Shown here one piece after another: positions 37,937 through 51,166 of a DNA stretch of 64,000 nucleotides. The stretch's first letter is position 1. Each line of letters opens with the position of its first letter. The notes beneath the pieces were generated by a model, which was not told the origin of the DNA, made no database searches, and saw nothing but the letters and a program-made list of their open reading frames with translations. A program made the translations under genes and the position numbers. Source of the DNA: Sycobia sp. Sy_11 (lineage: Eukaryota; Arthropoda; Insecta; Hymenoptera; Epichrysomallidae); contig JACCIC010000220.1 in NCBI GenBank assembly GCA_018907035.1, positions 146,001-210,000 on the forward strand. Direction: 5' to 3'.

Positions 37937-38706
37937 GTTAGACAGAGCCTAATACACATATAGCTTGGCTCTAAACTTAAAAAAAAAAGAGAGAGAAAAA
38001 AACTATTAAATCCGTTGCTTTTTTTTCAATCGAACAAAAAGAAGATATAAGATACAATAGAATTAAAAACTTGGAATAAAAAGCGGCATTGTCGTTTCTT
38101 TTATATCTATTTATATATACACATATACATATCTATAAATAGATAGAGAAAAAAAGAAAAACAATTGCTTTTCCGCCCTCCCTTGACACTCCCACACCCC
38201 TCGAGCATATTAAAGCAAAAAAAAAAAAAAAAAACATCAACAACAACAGCCAATTAAAAAAAAAACAAAAAAGAGCTTCTTTATTTTAACGTAGCGCAAT
38301 TCTCCACCCAAACGAAACTAAAAGATTCGATGCCTTCCAGGGACGATAATCGCTCCCTATCCACTGAGCAACGTTGGATCCCTCCTTCAACTATTAGACG
38401 CGATGCGCTCTCCGCAGAAAGCAGAAATAATGTCATCTACGGAAAGGTGCGGGGTATCCTTAACAAGCTCACACCGGAAAAGTTCGCAAAGCTGAGCAAC
38501 GACTTGCTCAACCTTGAGCTCAATTCCTATGAAATTCTCAAAGGCGTCATATTTTTGGTGAGTTTTGCGTTTTCATGTTTTTTTTTCTCCCATCTTTATA
38601 CACCTTCTCTCTGTCTCTCTGTCTCTCTCTTTCTTTCTCTCACCTCCCTGTCGTTCGTATTTTCATGCCGTATAAAATTTATAGTTCTTTTTTTTCTCAC
38701 ACACAT

Positions 38707-38778
<72 letters not shown>

Positions 38779-41700
38779 TCCTCTCTTTCGTACTCGCACA
38801 GTGTTCCTGTACGATTTGGCTTGCTCTCACATTTCCTATATTATATATCCACCGATGCACATTAAAATGTAATCTTTCTTTTTTTTTTATTTTTATGCAA
38901 AAGTTAATAATTAGGCAGACATTCTGCTCATAAAGTACACCGGGTATGTCATCATTATCAGTATTAAAGTAGAGAATCTTATTTTGAAATTTCTCAATGT
39001 CTGTATGCGTAGTGTGGCAATTATTTATCTTGAATCTATGCAGATAATTTGACTATTGGCCTGAGAAGATTAATATATCATAGTTTTGCAACTGCTTACC
39101 AACTAGTACATTATTAATTTTGAAGCACTAATATAACAGTAATCCAGGTGCTATTTGTAGATTATTGCATGTATGCACGGGTCGAATCCCAATTGATATT
39201 AAAGGGATATTCTATATTGTAAAAGTCTTGTATTCCTTTTTTTTATTCGCCTCGTTTGGAAATTTGATATATTAACGCAGATTTTTGTATTTTTAAAAAT
39301 AGTCACGTATCTATTTGCTTACTTAAGAAATTGATAAACTTTGCTCGCTGATCATCCAAGTAACGTTTCATTCATTTATATATACATAAAACAAAGCTGT
39401 AAGCATAGAAACATCTAGTATTTGACATAAATATTGCATGCGCAGCCAAACGCAAAATCAAATTAGCTTATTTTCTTGAATAAAGTATTATTGTTAAGTC
39501 CAATCATTGCGATACAGTAAATAAAGCATTATCTTTCAAAAAAAAAAACAAAAAAAAAACAAAAAAAACCGTAAGACTCTTAAAATTCATCCCCGAACAA
39601 TCATTATAAACGATATCTAGTTTAAAAAGAAAAGAAAAAATTGTAGCCCGAGGTTTCGTCCAACTACATCTAGATCTTTCTCTTTCCTCCTCCTCCTCCT
39701 CCTCCCCCCCCCCTTCGGACGACCTTCCCTCATTCTCCGACTCGTCGCCGCGGCTGGGCGCAGCTAATAATTTTTTTTTAATCCACATCTTCTTCTCTGT
39801 TCCGGCGCGCTCTAGATCTTTGAAAAGGCTCTCGATGAACCGAAATACAGTTCTATGTACGCACAGCTGTGCAAGCGGCTGTCTGAGGAGGCCGCGAACT
39901 GGGAGAACTCGCAGAAGCACGGCGGCGTCGTCGTCGGCCGCATCGGCGTCGGCGACGGCCTCCACGGACGCGGCGAGCTCAACAAGCTCAATGAGCCTGG
40001 CAAGCGCTGCACCGACAGCACTTTCACGCGTATGCTGCTCAACAAGTGTCGCGTCGAGTTCGAGAATCGATCCCAGGTCAGCGACGCGTACGAGCGGCAG
40101 GATGAGCTCAGCGCCGAGGACGAGGAGCGCAGGCAGATGGCCAAGCGCAAAATGCTGGGCAACATCAAATTCATCGGCGAGCTCGGCAAGCTGGAAATCG
40201 TCTCGAACTCGATCCTGCACAAGTGCATCCAGCAGCTTCTGGATAAGGGGCGTGGCAGATCCCGGGGGGACACCGCCGAGGACATCGAGTGCCTCTGCCA
40301 GATCATGCGCACCTGCGGCCGGATCCTCGACACGGACCAGGGCGCCCAGCTTATGGGGCAGTACTTCAATCGCATGAGCGTACTGGCGAAGAGCTGCGAG
40401 CTGCCGCTGCGCATACGCTTCATGCTGCGCGACGTGATCGAGCTGAGGATGGACAGGTGGGTGCCGCGCAAGGCCACCAGCACCGAGGGCCCCATGCCGA
40501 TCAACCAGATCCGCAACGACAACGACGACCACTCGCGGTCGGGCGGCGGCGGCATGGGCGGGGGCGGGGGCAACGGGCCCGGGGGCTACTACGGCCGCAA
40601 CCGGGACGACCACGGCCGGGGCATGGGCAGCGACCTGTTCCGCAGCATGGGCCGGGTGAGCCTCGACGTCGACAGCCTGGGCATCCTTCCCCTGAGCTCG
40701 TCGGGATTCATCAGCTCGAGGTTCGGACCGAACGGCTTCGGGCCGGGGCCGGGCTCGCCCGCGGGCTACGGCCGGCACAATCAGCGCAACCAGCCGCCGA
40801 GCTCGTTCTACTCGGGCCAGAACAGGCACCAGAACAATTATCAGAGCAAACACAACCAGCAACAGCACAACTCGCCCCAGAATTACAATAACAGTAAGTG
40901 GCGCCTCGGGAGGAAGTAGCACCTGTGCCGTGTTTAGCTTATCACTCGCGTCTCATTGAGCACGCGGGGATGTATTGCGTTATAATCACTCATTCTCTCT
41001 TCGTTGCAGACGGCAATAAGGAGCCAGTACGTTTCAACAAGAACAAGATGCTTATTGGACCAACGGAGGAGGTGTCCCTCAGACCCTCGGCCAATTCGAT
41101 GACCTTCAAGCAACCGAATATCAGCCCGAGTTTACCTCTGAATAACGGTGAGCATTTTTACGCATTTATAAAGACTAGCCAGAAAAAAGGGCTAATCGTG
41201 TCTACGAGGCCGTCACTGTATCAAAACAAAAATTACAGCCATTGGGGTATAGATAGTACAGAGTGAATATAAAGTTAACTTGTTTTTTTTTGTTTCTTTG
41301 ATTATTAAGAAATAGGTGCTTATACTTAAAACATCTATTTCATATTAAAAAGCACAATACATGTGCTATAATTGTTTTCTTTATATTTAAAATAAATAAA
41401 TAATTTATATTCTTAATAAGACATAGATTTACATCTCTGAATAATTGTAATACATGTATTTTATTTAGACACAAATATCACATTAGTGGTAAATGGCTGT
41501 ATTTTGTCAATTAATTGTTATTATTTTGGTCGATTCATTGTGATTTTTATGCCATTTCAACAACATCAAATAAATTTAATGAGATTCAGAGTCGAGAATA
41601 CAACGAAAACTTGTATTAATATTGACAATTTTAAATAAAAAGTGAAGTTCTCTACAGCAATCTCGCTTTGTAAAACCATTTTAACGATATGGAGAAAAAA

Positions 41701-43475
41701 CTCCCATGTTTTTTTAGAAAAGAAAATTTTAAAGAACTCGGAAATTTTACTAATTTAAGCAATGGCTTCACATACTTCATTTATACTTATGGCTGAAACT
41801 TATTTATTACCACCGAATTAAACATTAAATTGGTGTCATATTGTATATCGACTTGTGCAAATAATAGGATACTCGATCTTATTAGAATTTGAGAATATTG
41901 TTGATTTATAATGTTTCAAATTTCTCTTTCTCCAGGAGGTATAGATCTATTCCCAGGACGTATCCCAGAATCGCCGTTGATGCGCGCGACTCTGCGCAAG
42001 CCGAGCCCTCCGCTTTTACCCAAGGAACAACCGAGTAGCATCGTGATCAAACAAGGCCCCTTGGATAAACGCGACAAGGCCCGCGAGCGCAAGGACAAAG
42101 GCCCGACCAAGGAGGAAATCGTGAAGAAGGTGAACGCGATGATGGACGAATTTATTTCTCAGGGCAGTATACCGGATGCCATCACAGCCTTTAAGGAGCT
42201 CAAAATAGCGGAGCGCTTCCTGCGCTACGCCGTTTACACTATGTACTCCAACACCCTCGATCGCAATGATGTCGAGCGCAATCTCGCCGCCAATCTCATC
42301 AGTCAGCTGCGCAAGGACAACATTGTCAATAACCAACAGTATCACGAGGGCTGGAAAGAGCTGGTAAACTCCATAGCCGAGAAAGAGAGCGCCATACCAT
42401 TGATCGCGTCGCATATTGCCCATCTGACATCGCGCGCCATCGTTGACGGACTGCTCCAACTCACTGACTTGTCATCGGTCACTGAAAATGGCCAGCATTA
42501 TCCTCTCTTCCTACTCACACTGCAGCAATTGCACAAAAGCCAAGGAAAGCCTTATCTCACGCAAATTTTCAACGATAGCAAAATTAATCTCATTAGTCAG
42601 CTGCCAGAGGCCGAGAAGACTAAGGAGCGCCTCGGGGAGATATTAGAGGACAGGGATCTTACGTTCCTCTATCCACTATTAAGAATCCAGGGCGATATGT
42701 GGCGACAGCTAGAAAGTGATCCAGCACCCAACAGTCTTTACAAGTGGATCAAGGAAAAACTTGATCCCTCCCACCATTCTGACCCGGCTTTTATAAATGC
42801 CTTGATCGCTGTTCTATTGAAATACATTACTCAGGTTAGTTTTAATTATTATTTTCTCATTCTCATATTTCCCTTTTAGCCTTTGCACTTTCGTTTCTCC
42901 TGTTTTACACGATAAACTTCACGTATGTTCTAGTAACATAAAACTATATTTGTTAAATAGGAAACAACATTCCCACCTGGTGCTAGTTCAACGGTCATTC
43001 CCGAGAAAGCTCTGCAAGAGAAAGAATTGGCAATGCTGGGTAAATATCAGCGGATGCTACAGACGCTTCTACCAACCATCGAGTCACAGGTCACTGCCGT
43101 ACATTCGTTACAAGTCTTCTGTTTGTCGCTAAATTTCCCCAAAGGGATGTTACTGCGATGGTTCATAGCACTTTACGATCTTTCAATTATCGATGAAGAT
43201 GCCTTTATGCGCTGGAAAGAAGACGTTAACGACGCTTATCCAGGAAAAGGGGATGCCTTATTCCAGGTAATTATAAATATCTTTTTTTTATAATCTTTTG
43301 ATATTTTTTTTGTATTTGTCAAATATCGTCAATTCGTAAATGTAACCTTATAAATCCAGAAAAATTTTAAACTAACAATTTTTTTTTTTTGAAGGTAAAT
43401 GCCTGGTTAACTTGGTTAGCAGAGCAACCTTCTGAAGACGAAGATGAGGATGAGGATGAAAAGGGAGATAATTAA
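37887..43475 (+). CDS. NAT1: NAT1/DAP5/eIF4G2-type translation initiation factor
   Basis: Seven coding exons (37887-37936, 38341-38557, 39816-40893, 41010-41147, 41936-42834, 42961-43266, 43395-43475) join in frame to 922 residues, close to human DAP5 (about 907). NAT1 binds eIF4A/eIF3 but lacks the eIF4E-binding region of eIF4G, and supports cap-independent or alternative initiation. Domains: MIF4G about 50-305 (KVRGILNKLTPEKF, MLGNIKFIGELGKL, ECLCQIMRT); a Gly/Asn/Gln-rich linker about 315-545; MA3 about 548-670 (PTKEEIVKKVNAMMDEF); and a C-terminal W2/eIF5C domain about 720-905 (NFPKGMLLRWF, FPGKG-type motif as YPGKGDALFQV) with an acidic tail. The start is inferred to be a non-AUG codon (see the separate entry). 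If the first intron is retained, an in-frame ATG at 38330 would give 909 residues. The GC-rich third exon contrasts with its AT-rich surroundings. Confidence 0.93.
37937..38340 (+). other. NAT1: NAT1 intron with an in-frame ATG next to its acceptor
   Basis: A 404-base intron from GTTAGA to ccttccag. A branch-like CTAAA lies about 20 bases before the acceptor. The ATG at 38330 (MPSRDD) is in the coding frame but lies within the last eleven bases of the intron. Intron retention would therefore swap the non-AUG N-terminus for an AUG one. The intron also contains a TA-rich imperfect hairpin near 38107-38142 and poly-A tracts. Confidence 0.55.
38341..38557 (+). CDS. NAT1: NAT1 exon, start of MIF4G
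   Basis: Starts after ccttccag and ends before GTGAGT. It encodes residues 17-89, including RWIPPSTIRRD and KVRGILNKLTPEKF, which match vertebrate DAP5 (KWIPARSTRRD). Confidence 0.9.
38558..39815 (+). other. NAT1: NAT1 intron with long (CT)n tract
   Basis: The 1258-base intron ends in cggcgcgctctag. It carries about 67 bases of CT at 38708-38774 and a pyrimidine-rich stretch near 39680-39715. The remainder is AT-rich with nothing else recognisable. Confidence 0.85.
39816..40893 (+). CDS. NAT1: NAT1 exon, most of MIF4G plus Gly-rich linker
   Basis: Begins ATCTTTGAAAAGGC (IFEKALDEPKYSS; human has VDKALEEPKYSS) and ends before GTAAGTGG. It encodes residues 90-449 plus one base. A Gly/Val-rich insertion of about 15 residues (GGVVVGRIGVGDGLHGRGEL) lies in a MIF4G loop. 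The 3' part encodes runs of Gly, Asn and Gln. Confidence 0.92.
41010..41147 (+). CDS. NAT1: NAT1 exon, linker
   Basis: Acceptor tcttcgttgcag; donor GTGAGC. It encodes 46 residues including FNKNKMLIGPTEEVSLRPSA. The EVSLRP motif matches the DEISLRP linker motif of vertebrate DAP5. Confidence 0.9.
41148..41935 (+). other. NAT1: NAT1 intron
   Basis: A 788-base AT-rich intron ending in tttctctttctccag. Read-through would add a short tail and stop at about 41264. No repeats of note. Confidence 0.85.
41936..42834 (+). CDS. NAT1: NAT1 exon, MA3 and start of W2
   Basis: Acceptor ctttctccag; donor CAG then GTTAGT. It encodes residues 495-793, including the MA3 domain and the motif LYKWIKEKLDPS, which is conserved in DAP5. 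Confidence 0.93.
42961..43266 (+). CDS. NAT1: NAT1 exon, W2 domain
   Basis: 102 codons between acceptor tttgttaaatag and donor CAG then GTAATT. It contains LNFPKGMLLRWFIALYD and AFMRWKEDV. Confidence 0.92.
43395..43475 (+). CDS. NAT1: NAT1 last coding exon
   Basis: Starts after tttttttttttgaag and ends at TAA 43473-43475. It encodes VNAWLTWLAEQ and an Asp/Glu-rich tail, as in vertebrate DAP5. Confidence 0.92.
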   Translation, partial: VNAWLTWLAEQPSEDEDEDEDEKGDN

Positions 43476-43739
43476 GGAGAGAGGAACCCCGAGGGGAGGG
43501 CTTCCCTAAAAACATAATATCTATGGTTTGTGATAGATATATACTATCTCATAATCTAGCTGAGCCGAAGGTTTTGGTTTCGTCGATTAAGTTGCCTCTG
43601 TCAAAACAAGCGTCCTGTGAGCTGGTCAAGTGCCCTCCAACAATTAAAAAAAATTAAGAAATACTGTAATGCGCGTTTTTCATGGACGCGAAGCTATGCA
43701 TTAAAACAGTGAAAAAGACAAAAAAATAGTAAAACAAAT

Positions 43740-43745
43740 AATAAA
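43740..43745 (+). terminator. NAT1: Candidate NAT1 polyadenylation signal (proximal)
   Basis: AATAAA about 265 bases past the stop codon. The surrounding AT-rich sequence makes chance occurrence likely. Confidence 0.3.
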
Positions 43746-44288
43746 ATGTATGTCTACGAGCGGCGCTCGATATTCTGCAAACAGGAAGTTTTAAATGTCT
43801 TAGATAATTGATTATAAAATATTATTATGATTTATTATATGAAGAAAAATAGAAAAAATTATAATAATAGGCCAGCGAATGACTAACGGTGCAGAGAAAA
43901 TCCTCCTTTAAGATCGAAATGCCAACGAAAAAGGAGAAAACAGCATAAAAAAGGTTAAAATGAAAATAGGGCGAAACAGTGAAAATTTAGTCTGATGATT
44001 TGTATTGTCCAAGTTTTTGTCTAGTATTGTGTACGTGCCACGTTTTATAAGTCTTTTTGTCTGCGATTAGAAGAGAACAGCCTGTTATCTCTGTGTACCA
44101 ACTTTTACACTTATATTGAATTATTACTGCGTATTAACGTTATTAATTAAATGCATTATTTGAGACATTCATTCGTACGAATGTCTAAACGATAAATTAT
44201 TATCGGATTTCTGACGAACAAACTTTGACCTGAATTCCAAAGAGTGTAACTTTAGCAAAAGAGGATTGGAATCGGCTAGCTGGTTTGC

Positions 44289-44294
44289 AATAAA
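44289..44294 (+). terminator. NAT1: Candidate NAT1 polyadenylation signal (distal)
   Basis: AATAAA in ttgcaataaagttcc, about 815 bases past the stop and followed by less A-rich sequence. Further AATAAA hexamers occur at 44468 and 44482. Confidence 0.35.
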
Positions 44295-47200
44295 GTTCCA
44301 ATGCATTGAACAGCAGATTCAAAGCTGCTTATCATAACTGGAATGTTTTTGCTATTGAAATAGATTATATGATATTTCAAATTTCATTAATTAAAAAAAA
44401 ATATCTATTACAATATCGTCTATTTATACTGGATGATCCACTTCATGTCCAATGCATGGAAAAACGTAATAAATAGACAAAAATAAAATCGAATTGTTAA
44501 TCATGTAACAACCAGCAGCCAACATCACATCCACATAAAGAAGAAAACATAACATAGCGAAAACTAGTGACACTTACTAAATCATATACGAAAAAAATAA
44601 GCCTTGGTGTAATTTATTAAAAAGCTCCTCAGGTTGTTCCGTTAACAGCCAATGTTTTTCAAGCCTTTTACCTTTTTCCTTGTCTAATACTTTACAAATT
44701 TTTCTGAGTTTACATAATGCATTAAAAAAATTAAATACTAGAATTATAATTGAATATTGCAAGGAAAAACGTTGTTCGAGCGATATAAGAAAAAATAGAA
44801 ACAAAAAGATACGGGCGTTTGCTTCAGTAACCTTCAGCCCGGTCGATGGTTGAATTACATGAATAAAAATTTTGACTGGATATTGGTGCAATAATAATCG
44901 TGCTTCGTCACCTTTTTGTCAGAGCACTTATCTTGTTTCTTTTTTAAGCTTAATTGTAATTAATATTAGAGTATTTTTACATATAATCACAAATTGTCCT
45001 CATTGACAAAAATGTATAAATAAAAATAGAAAGAAAAGAAGCATTTAGTAAATTATGTATGTACATAGAAATTTTTGTTATCACCGGACTGAAGCGTTAT
45101 TAAAAAAATAATAATAAAATTGTACATTTATTTAAAATTATTTAAATAGCCACCCCCTTTTGTAATCCAAGGAATTCATATAAAAGGAGAATCAGATAAA
45201 GTATACAAATAAACGTGTATCAGATTACATTGTTACATTTATTGCATTGCAATAATGAACAGTGCACTCGATCGACCTATTTGGAGGATATGTCGTTTTT
45301 TATATAATCGAAAACTAAAATGAAAGAGGATAGTAAAAAATAAAAAACAAAAGAAATCTTCCGTTAACGCCTTCTAAGTGATTTTTCTTCACTGCGACTG
45401 GTCCCCCAGAAAAAGTCGGTTGAACGTATTTCTAATTAAAGTGTTTAACGATATACAAAAATAATAAAGAATAAAAAATACGTCTTTATACCATTTTCCA
45501 TACAAAAATATATCCTTGTTTGTAGTGTCGTGTTCGCGAGAAGGAAAAGCAATCAATTCATTAGTAAATATATAGCGCGACGATTTGATTTCTATTTTAA
45601 AATTTTCTCTCTATAAATAAGAAATGTAGTTTCAATACTAATTTTGAATAGATATATTTGTATATTTATTTTTATTTCTTTATTTTTTTTTTTGTTATTT
45701 TCATTAACAATCAATCTTTGTACAATCAAAATATACTAGTTGTTAATAAATTAGTTCGTTGGATACTTTTGTTTTATATTTCATTATTAAAAGATAAAAG
45801 AATCGTCGCGCTTGAGTGGAATTCATATTACTCCCTTTGAAATATTTCTGAACTTTGTAGCGACATAATATTTATTTAAGCGTAAAAATATATGTTTGCA
45901 CGTGGCGTACAGTTATTCTGTAGCGACATAAGTATAACATTTAATGGCTATCTGTGGTATATTCATGCATTTTCTGTCTTGCTTCAAATGTTATTCAAAT
46001 TCGTAAATGTAGTGCTGCAAGAATACACCAAAAGAATAACATGTAAAATAGAAGCCCACTTTTTTATTATAATTTTGCTTTAAAAAATTATTTAAATAAT
46101 TTTTAAATTTATATTAAAATAAAATATTATTATTTCAATTTCTAAAATTTTACTAAAATTTTTTTAATATTTTATAATTAAAAATTTTTTTCTATTTTTT
46201 TTTTAACATATCACTCATTACAATTTCTTCAGATCTATTTTACAAAATGGGCCAATATTAGCAATTTTTCCTATTTACCTACATATTAAATTTTTGAATG
46301 TGAAGATAAAAGAAAATGGAATTTCAAAGAAATATCTTAACAATAGTAATCAGTTCTGTTCGTTTGGAAATAATAATTGCATTATTGACAACATATTTCT
46401 ACTGCTACGAGACCATAATGATGTGAAAGTCAAGTCGAGAGTAGAAAACATTCATGAAAACATGAAAATAATATCAATCTTGGTCACGTATATAGATTCT
46501 GGACACTAAAGCGAATCATATGACAAAAAAAAATCTTTCAATTCTATTAATAAAAACTATTTCTAGAATAAATTGAATTTTTGTTTTATGGGGAGAAGCA
46601 ATATTAAGATTTAGTTAATGACATTTTATTTTTAGTTTTTTTTTTTTTTTTTTTTACTATTTTGTAAAGGAGAAAGCTGCTTTTATTTTATAGTGTTTCT
46701 TAAGCTAATTATTTTTGATTAAAATAATAAAGTTTTTTTAATTGCATGTTAAAATTTACTTTAAATGCAAAACAATTTATACAAAAATCATTTAAAATAT
46801 TTTTTATTTTAATTTAAAATAGTTTAATTTCATTAATTTATTATCAAAAATAGAATTACCAGTTTTGTATATCAGTATTTATAAAAAATTCTTGAATAAA
46901 GATTTTGTAAGAGCTTAAGCATCATTGGGAATTTACCTGAAGCATGTATTTTAGAATGTAAAATGTAAAAGTGCGAAAGTTTCAAAAAATCATTCTCTCA
47001 AAGTTTCATAAAATTACATTTTTGCAAATCTCAATTAAATAAATCCAATACTAATCGCAATTTGTTTTTATTTTAAAGGCAAAAATGTACCCCTATGTAT
47101 AATAATTCATAAAATTTTTGCAATACACAAATTATTTTCATAACGTATCAGGATCAGTTTTCTTTTATTCTTACTATAAAAGAAGTTTTATTATATGTTA

Positions 47201-48493
47201 GATTTTTTGTTGAATTTGAACTGATGGAAGTTGCAGATTGGAGTGCATCAGGTAAAGTATAATTGTTTCCTTAATATTAATTCAATGCAGATTGATAAAA
47301 ATACAAGATTAAATCAGCGAGTATTTATAAAGTTGATGAAAGATTACAATATAAGGCGTACCTAATCACGTGATTTATTAAATGATTCGTCATCTAATAA
47401 AGCGCATATTTTTCTTTTTTTTTTGATCGCAAGAAATTAAAATTGGACTGAAAAAAATTAATAATGAATTTAAAATAAATTAAAGAAATTCTATATTTGA
47501 AAAGAGGGCCTGATTTATAATTATAATGACAATATTAAAAAACCAATTTTGTTCAACGAACTCAGAATATCCAAAATAATTACCTTCTCATGGATCTTAA
47601 ACATTTTTTTTCTGTAGTAAATATGCTACGCAATTATTAAACAGTTAAATAATAAATATTTATTTTCAAGATCGATAACGATAAAATCTTTGTAAAATTA
47701 AATCATGATTTTAGATTTCATTTTCAAAAATTGAAGATAAATCCGATAAAATCAATTGTTTACACAAAATAAATAGAAGCTTTTAATTTTAGTTCTAAAT
47801 TTATCGTTAATAAAAAAATAATGAAATTTTTTTTCGACATTATCACGAAGAAATTTATGTTTTTCAATATATTCAAAAATATCCAGAAATAATTTTGTAG
47901 ATAATTTGACAAATTGTCATGTAAGCTTATATAACAATATAATTGTTCTCTTTTTTTTTAATAACAGTTTTACAAGAAAAAATTTTATTACTGAAGTAAC
48001 TTTTTGACTCATGAACATTTGACAATATGCCATCTCTATTTTGTTTTAAAGTTATATAAGATAAAGGCCATGCGATTAAAAAAAATATATTTTTTTATAG
48101 CTGCACATTTTTCTGATTTTTTTTTTATCTTTGCTATAACTGAGAGCTGAATCTTGGTTGAGCATAATCTTATATAGTATAATAAAAAAAGTAAAATAAT
48201 GTTAAAATTAAGTCTTGTACAAATTTTACATCGCGCCCTTTTATGCACGAAATGACAAAAAAATACGGATAAACTAAATAAATCTTCAGAAAAGAATTTC
48301 TAAAAATGCGATATTTTTAAATTTTATAAATTTGCTCTAACGTTATAGAACATAAAATAAATGAATAATTCGAAAATATAAATGTATTTATCGTAAAGTG
48401 TTCGGAAAGGAAGAGCATTTCATTTTGTGTAATTTCGAATGTGGTCACTAATACTGAAATATCAATGTGCAAATTTACTTAAATGAAAGTACA

Positions 48494-48546
<53 letters not shown>

Positions 48547-48660
48547 ACGGCTGGTACGGCAGTTCATGAATTCATGACTCGTCGCAATGTACAGTTAAGA
48601 GTATATTATTTTTCTCTTTTGTCGAAGTTTAAATTAGCAGCGTAATTTATGTATATATGA

Positions 48661-48728
48661 GGTCTTTGTATATAGCTACTACAATATATATATTGTATAT
48701 ATACAAAGATCGGCTATATATAGAGACC
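48661..48728. repeat. Imperfect inverted repeat (hairpin)
   Basis: The left arm GGTCTTTGTATATAGCT and right arm CGGCTATATATAGAGACC are near reverse complements. A nested pairing (CTTTGTATATA with TATATATACAAAG) is also possible. The size is compatible with a small hairpin transcript or a decayed palindrome. Confidence 0.5.
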
Positions 48729-48927
48729 AGAAGCTCTAACAACATTATATAGCAAAGTCAGAATCGAATCCTCGTGTCCGTCACGATTTGTAGAAAAACC
48801 TACACGTAATTAACGATGTATGTATAATTTCGCATTCCTTCGATTTTTCTTAATCAACGATTTATGTTGCTTACGCAAAAAAGGACAATGATTTTTAACG
48901 ACTCATCATCACTTTGGAGATATTTCC

Positions 48928-48991
<64 letters not shown>

Positions 48992-50377
48992 AGAACGATT
49001 GATTTTAAAGTACATATATGAAAAATCCTACAAAGTTCGCCTGTTCTACTATTGTTTGCATTTCTAATTTTATATTATTTTTTCAAGATAAAGAACAACA
49101 CAAATATACCCTCTTCTTTAATATTTGTACAGTGGAAAGTCCGCGAGTATACAGTCGTGTATATATATATAACCAAATATTTATTTATACACGCTGCGAA
49201 TAAAAATGTTGCCGGTATAATTTATTAAATAAACAAGGCAGTGGCATTAATTTCGAGATTCCGTATTAATTGCTTCATTCCACTTAAATCCATTAAGAAT
49301 CGTGCACGAGCCTATATACGTGCGCGATATTAATTTCATTGCGTAATAATTGCACGTGCTCGGTGCTCGCTATATATACCGTGGCAGCATGGAAGGATGG
49401 AAAATGGAATATACTGGCACTGCCCCGGATAACCGATGAAATTATATGCAGTTTCGACATTTTCGCGACAATAATTTATCGCGACAAATTGAGACAACGT
49501 TCATTACTGTACGTACGCATAATATTAATTTAATATGATTGTCAAATTTGTTTATTATTACAGTTATTACACGAAATTTAGTTAAGGTTTTAGATAAAAA
49601 GTGCAAGATGCGTGTTGGTTAAAAAAAAAAAAAAAACGTTACTAGCATATAAGATAGCCTATAAAGTTTTCAATTTTATGAAATTGGTAAAAATATTATC
49701 GTTTTATTTTATGAAAAGAATTTTTTTCATTTCAGTAGTGGTTCTAGTGTATAATAATTAATTAGCTCACTTAATAGACTCAATAAAGATAATTAGGGAG
49801 TATTTAAAATTAGTTATTATAAAGACTTTCTAAAATTCATAAATATATACAATTTTTATTAGTAAGAAAATAGACGCTGACCAAAAGAAAGCAAGAATTT
49901 TGTTCTTTGTATTACTATAATAAAAAAAAACAGATTTTGAGTGAAAAAAGAAGAGTTAGGTAGGACAAATATAAGCATCCGGTGCAGAAATGCAGAAGTC
50001 CAGGATGATAATACAATTAATTTGGAGGAAAAAAATATATATTAGTATAAAAATATTTCTCAACTCGTCGTGAAACTATATTTCAGATACCTTGCGCGCG
50101 AAACAGGTGAACGAATGCTTTAATATCACGGTCTACGTATAACGAAAGAAGCTAAGGCGATAAAAAGCAGTCGAAAGTTTTCAATTATAAGGTAATAAAA
50201 GATGTGTAAAAAAATCAAGTGGGAAAAATGTATATAGATATCTACGAACGAAACCGGAAGAGGAAGGAAAAAAAATTAAAAAAAAACAAAACGGCGAAGA
50301 TTTTTTAAGAACAGAAGAAAAACAGGCTATAAGATAGAATATGCGTAAATGCTTTTTGTACATATATGTCAGTGCTG

Positions 50378-50435
<58 letters not shown>

Positions 50436-50920
50436 TCTGTTTCTCAACTTTACAGTAGAGGAAGTGTAAAGATCGCCACCTCGATGAAAAAAAAAAATTC
50501 CATTGTGCCCACATTCTACATAGGCATACGTCCAAAATTGCATAATTTTGTTTGAATTGCAATTGCGCCATCAATTAAGCTTCGTAAGCCTTTCGTATAA
50601 GGCGGGCCGGCCTTCATTAACCATTTTTTAAAACTGATCATTTTACTTTTAATTAGCAATGGAGGACAATTTTAATTAACGATTACTAATACGGAGATAG
50701 TGTCATTTATGAAAGGCTGACGGAATATATACGGGAAATCCTCCAAAGAGCCAATCAATTATAAAACCACAAAAGCCATCGCACCAGTTAATAATGTAAC
50801 GTGAACAAAATAAAAAGTACGAAGCCGCATTATTGAAGTGAAAGCTTCCAGAGCAGTTGTCCTTTACACCTCTCTAATCGTAACAAATATATTCTCAAAA
50901 GATACATACATACATGCATG

Positions 50921-50982
<62 letters not shown>

Positions 50983-51109
50983 TGCCGCATTTATAATCGT
51001 CTCTCTATACATCCATGCACGTACCCGCATTATTTTAAAGATTTTGGCGTTGGCCACTCTGCACGTACAAGTGTTTATAAAAACTCAACTTGACGACGGG
51101 TTATATATA

Positions 51110-51112
<3 letters not shown>

Positions 51113-51165
<53 letters not shown>
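51113..51165. repeat. (TA)n microsatellite
   Basis: About 53 bases of TA, about 170 bases before the mariner fragment. Confidence 0.93.

Positions 51166-51166
<1 letters not shown>

Noticed and set aside
40289..40891. 200-codon plus-strand frame overlapping NAT1
   Set aside because: Alternate-frame shadow of the NAT1 exon with no recognisable domain.
39504..40922. 472-codon open frame on the minus strand
   Set aside because: It is exactly antisense to the GC-rich NAT1 exon; long antisense frames are expected from its codon bias, and the protein is Ala/Val-rich without a domain.
44577..44891. 104-codon minus frame downstream of NAT1
   Set aside because: AT-driven Phe/Lys/Leu-rich frame, no domain and no splice partners; it overlaps the likely NAT1 3' flank.
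48761..48795. tRNA-like gaatcgaatcc sequence
   Set aside because: No acceptor stem, D arm or anticodon arm can be folded around it.
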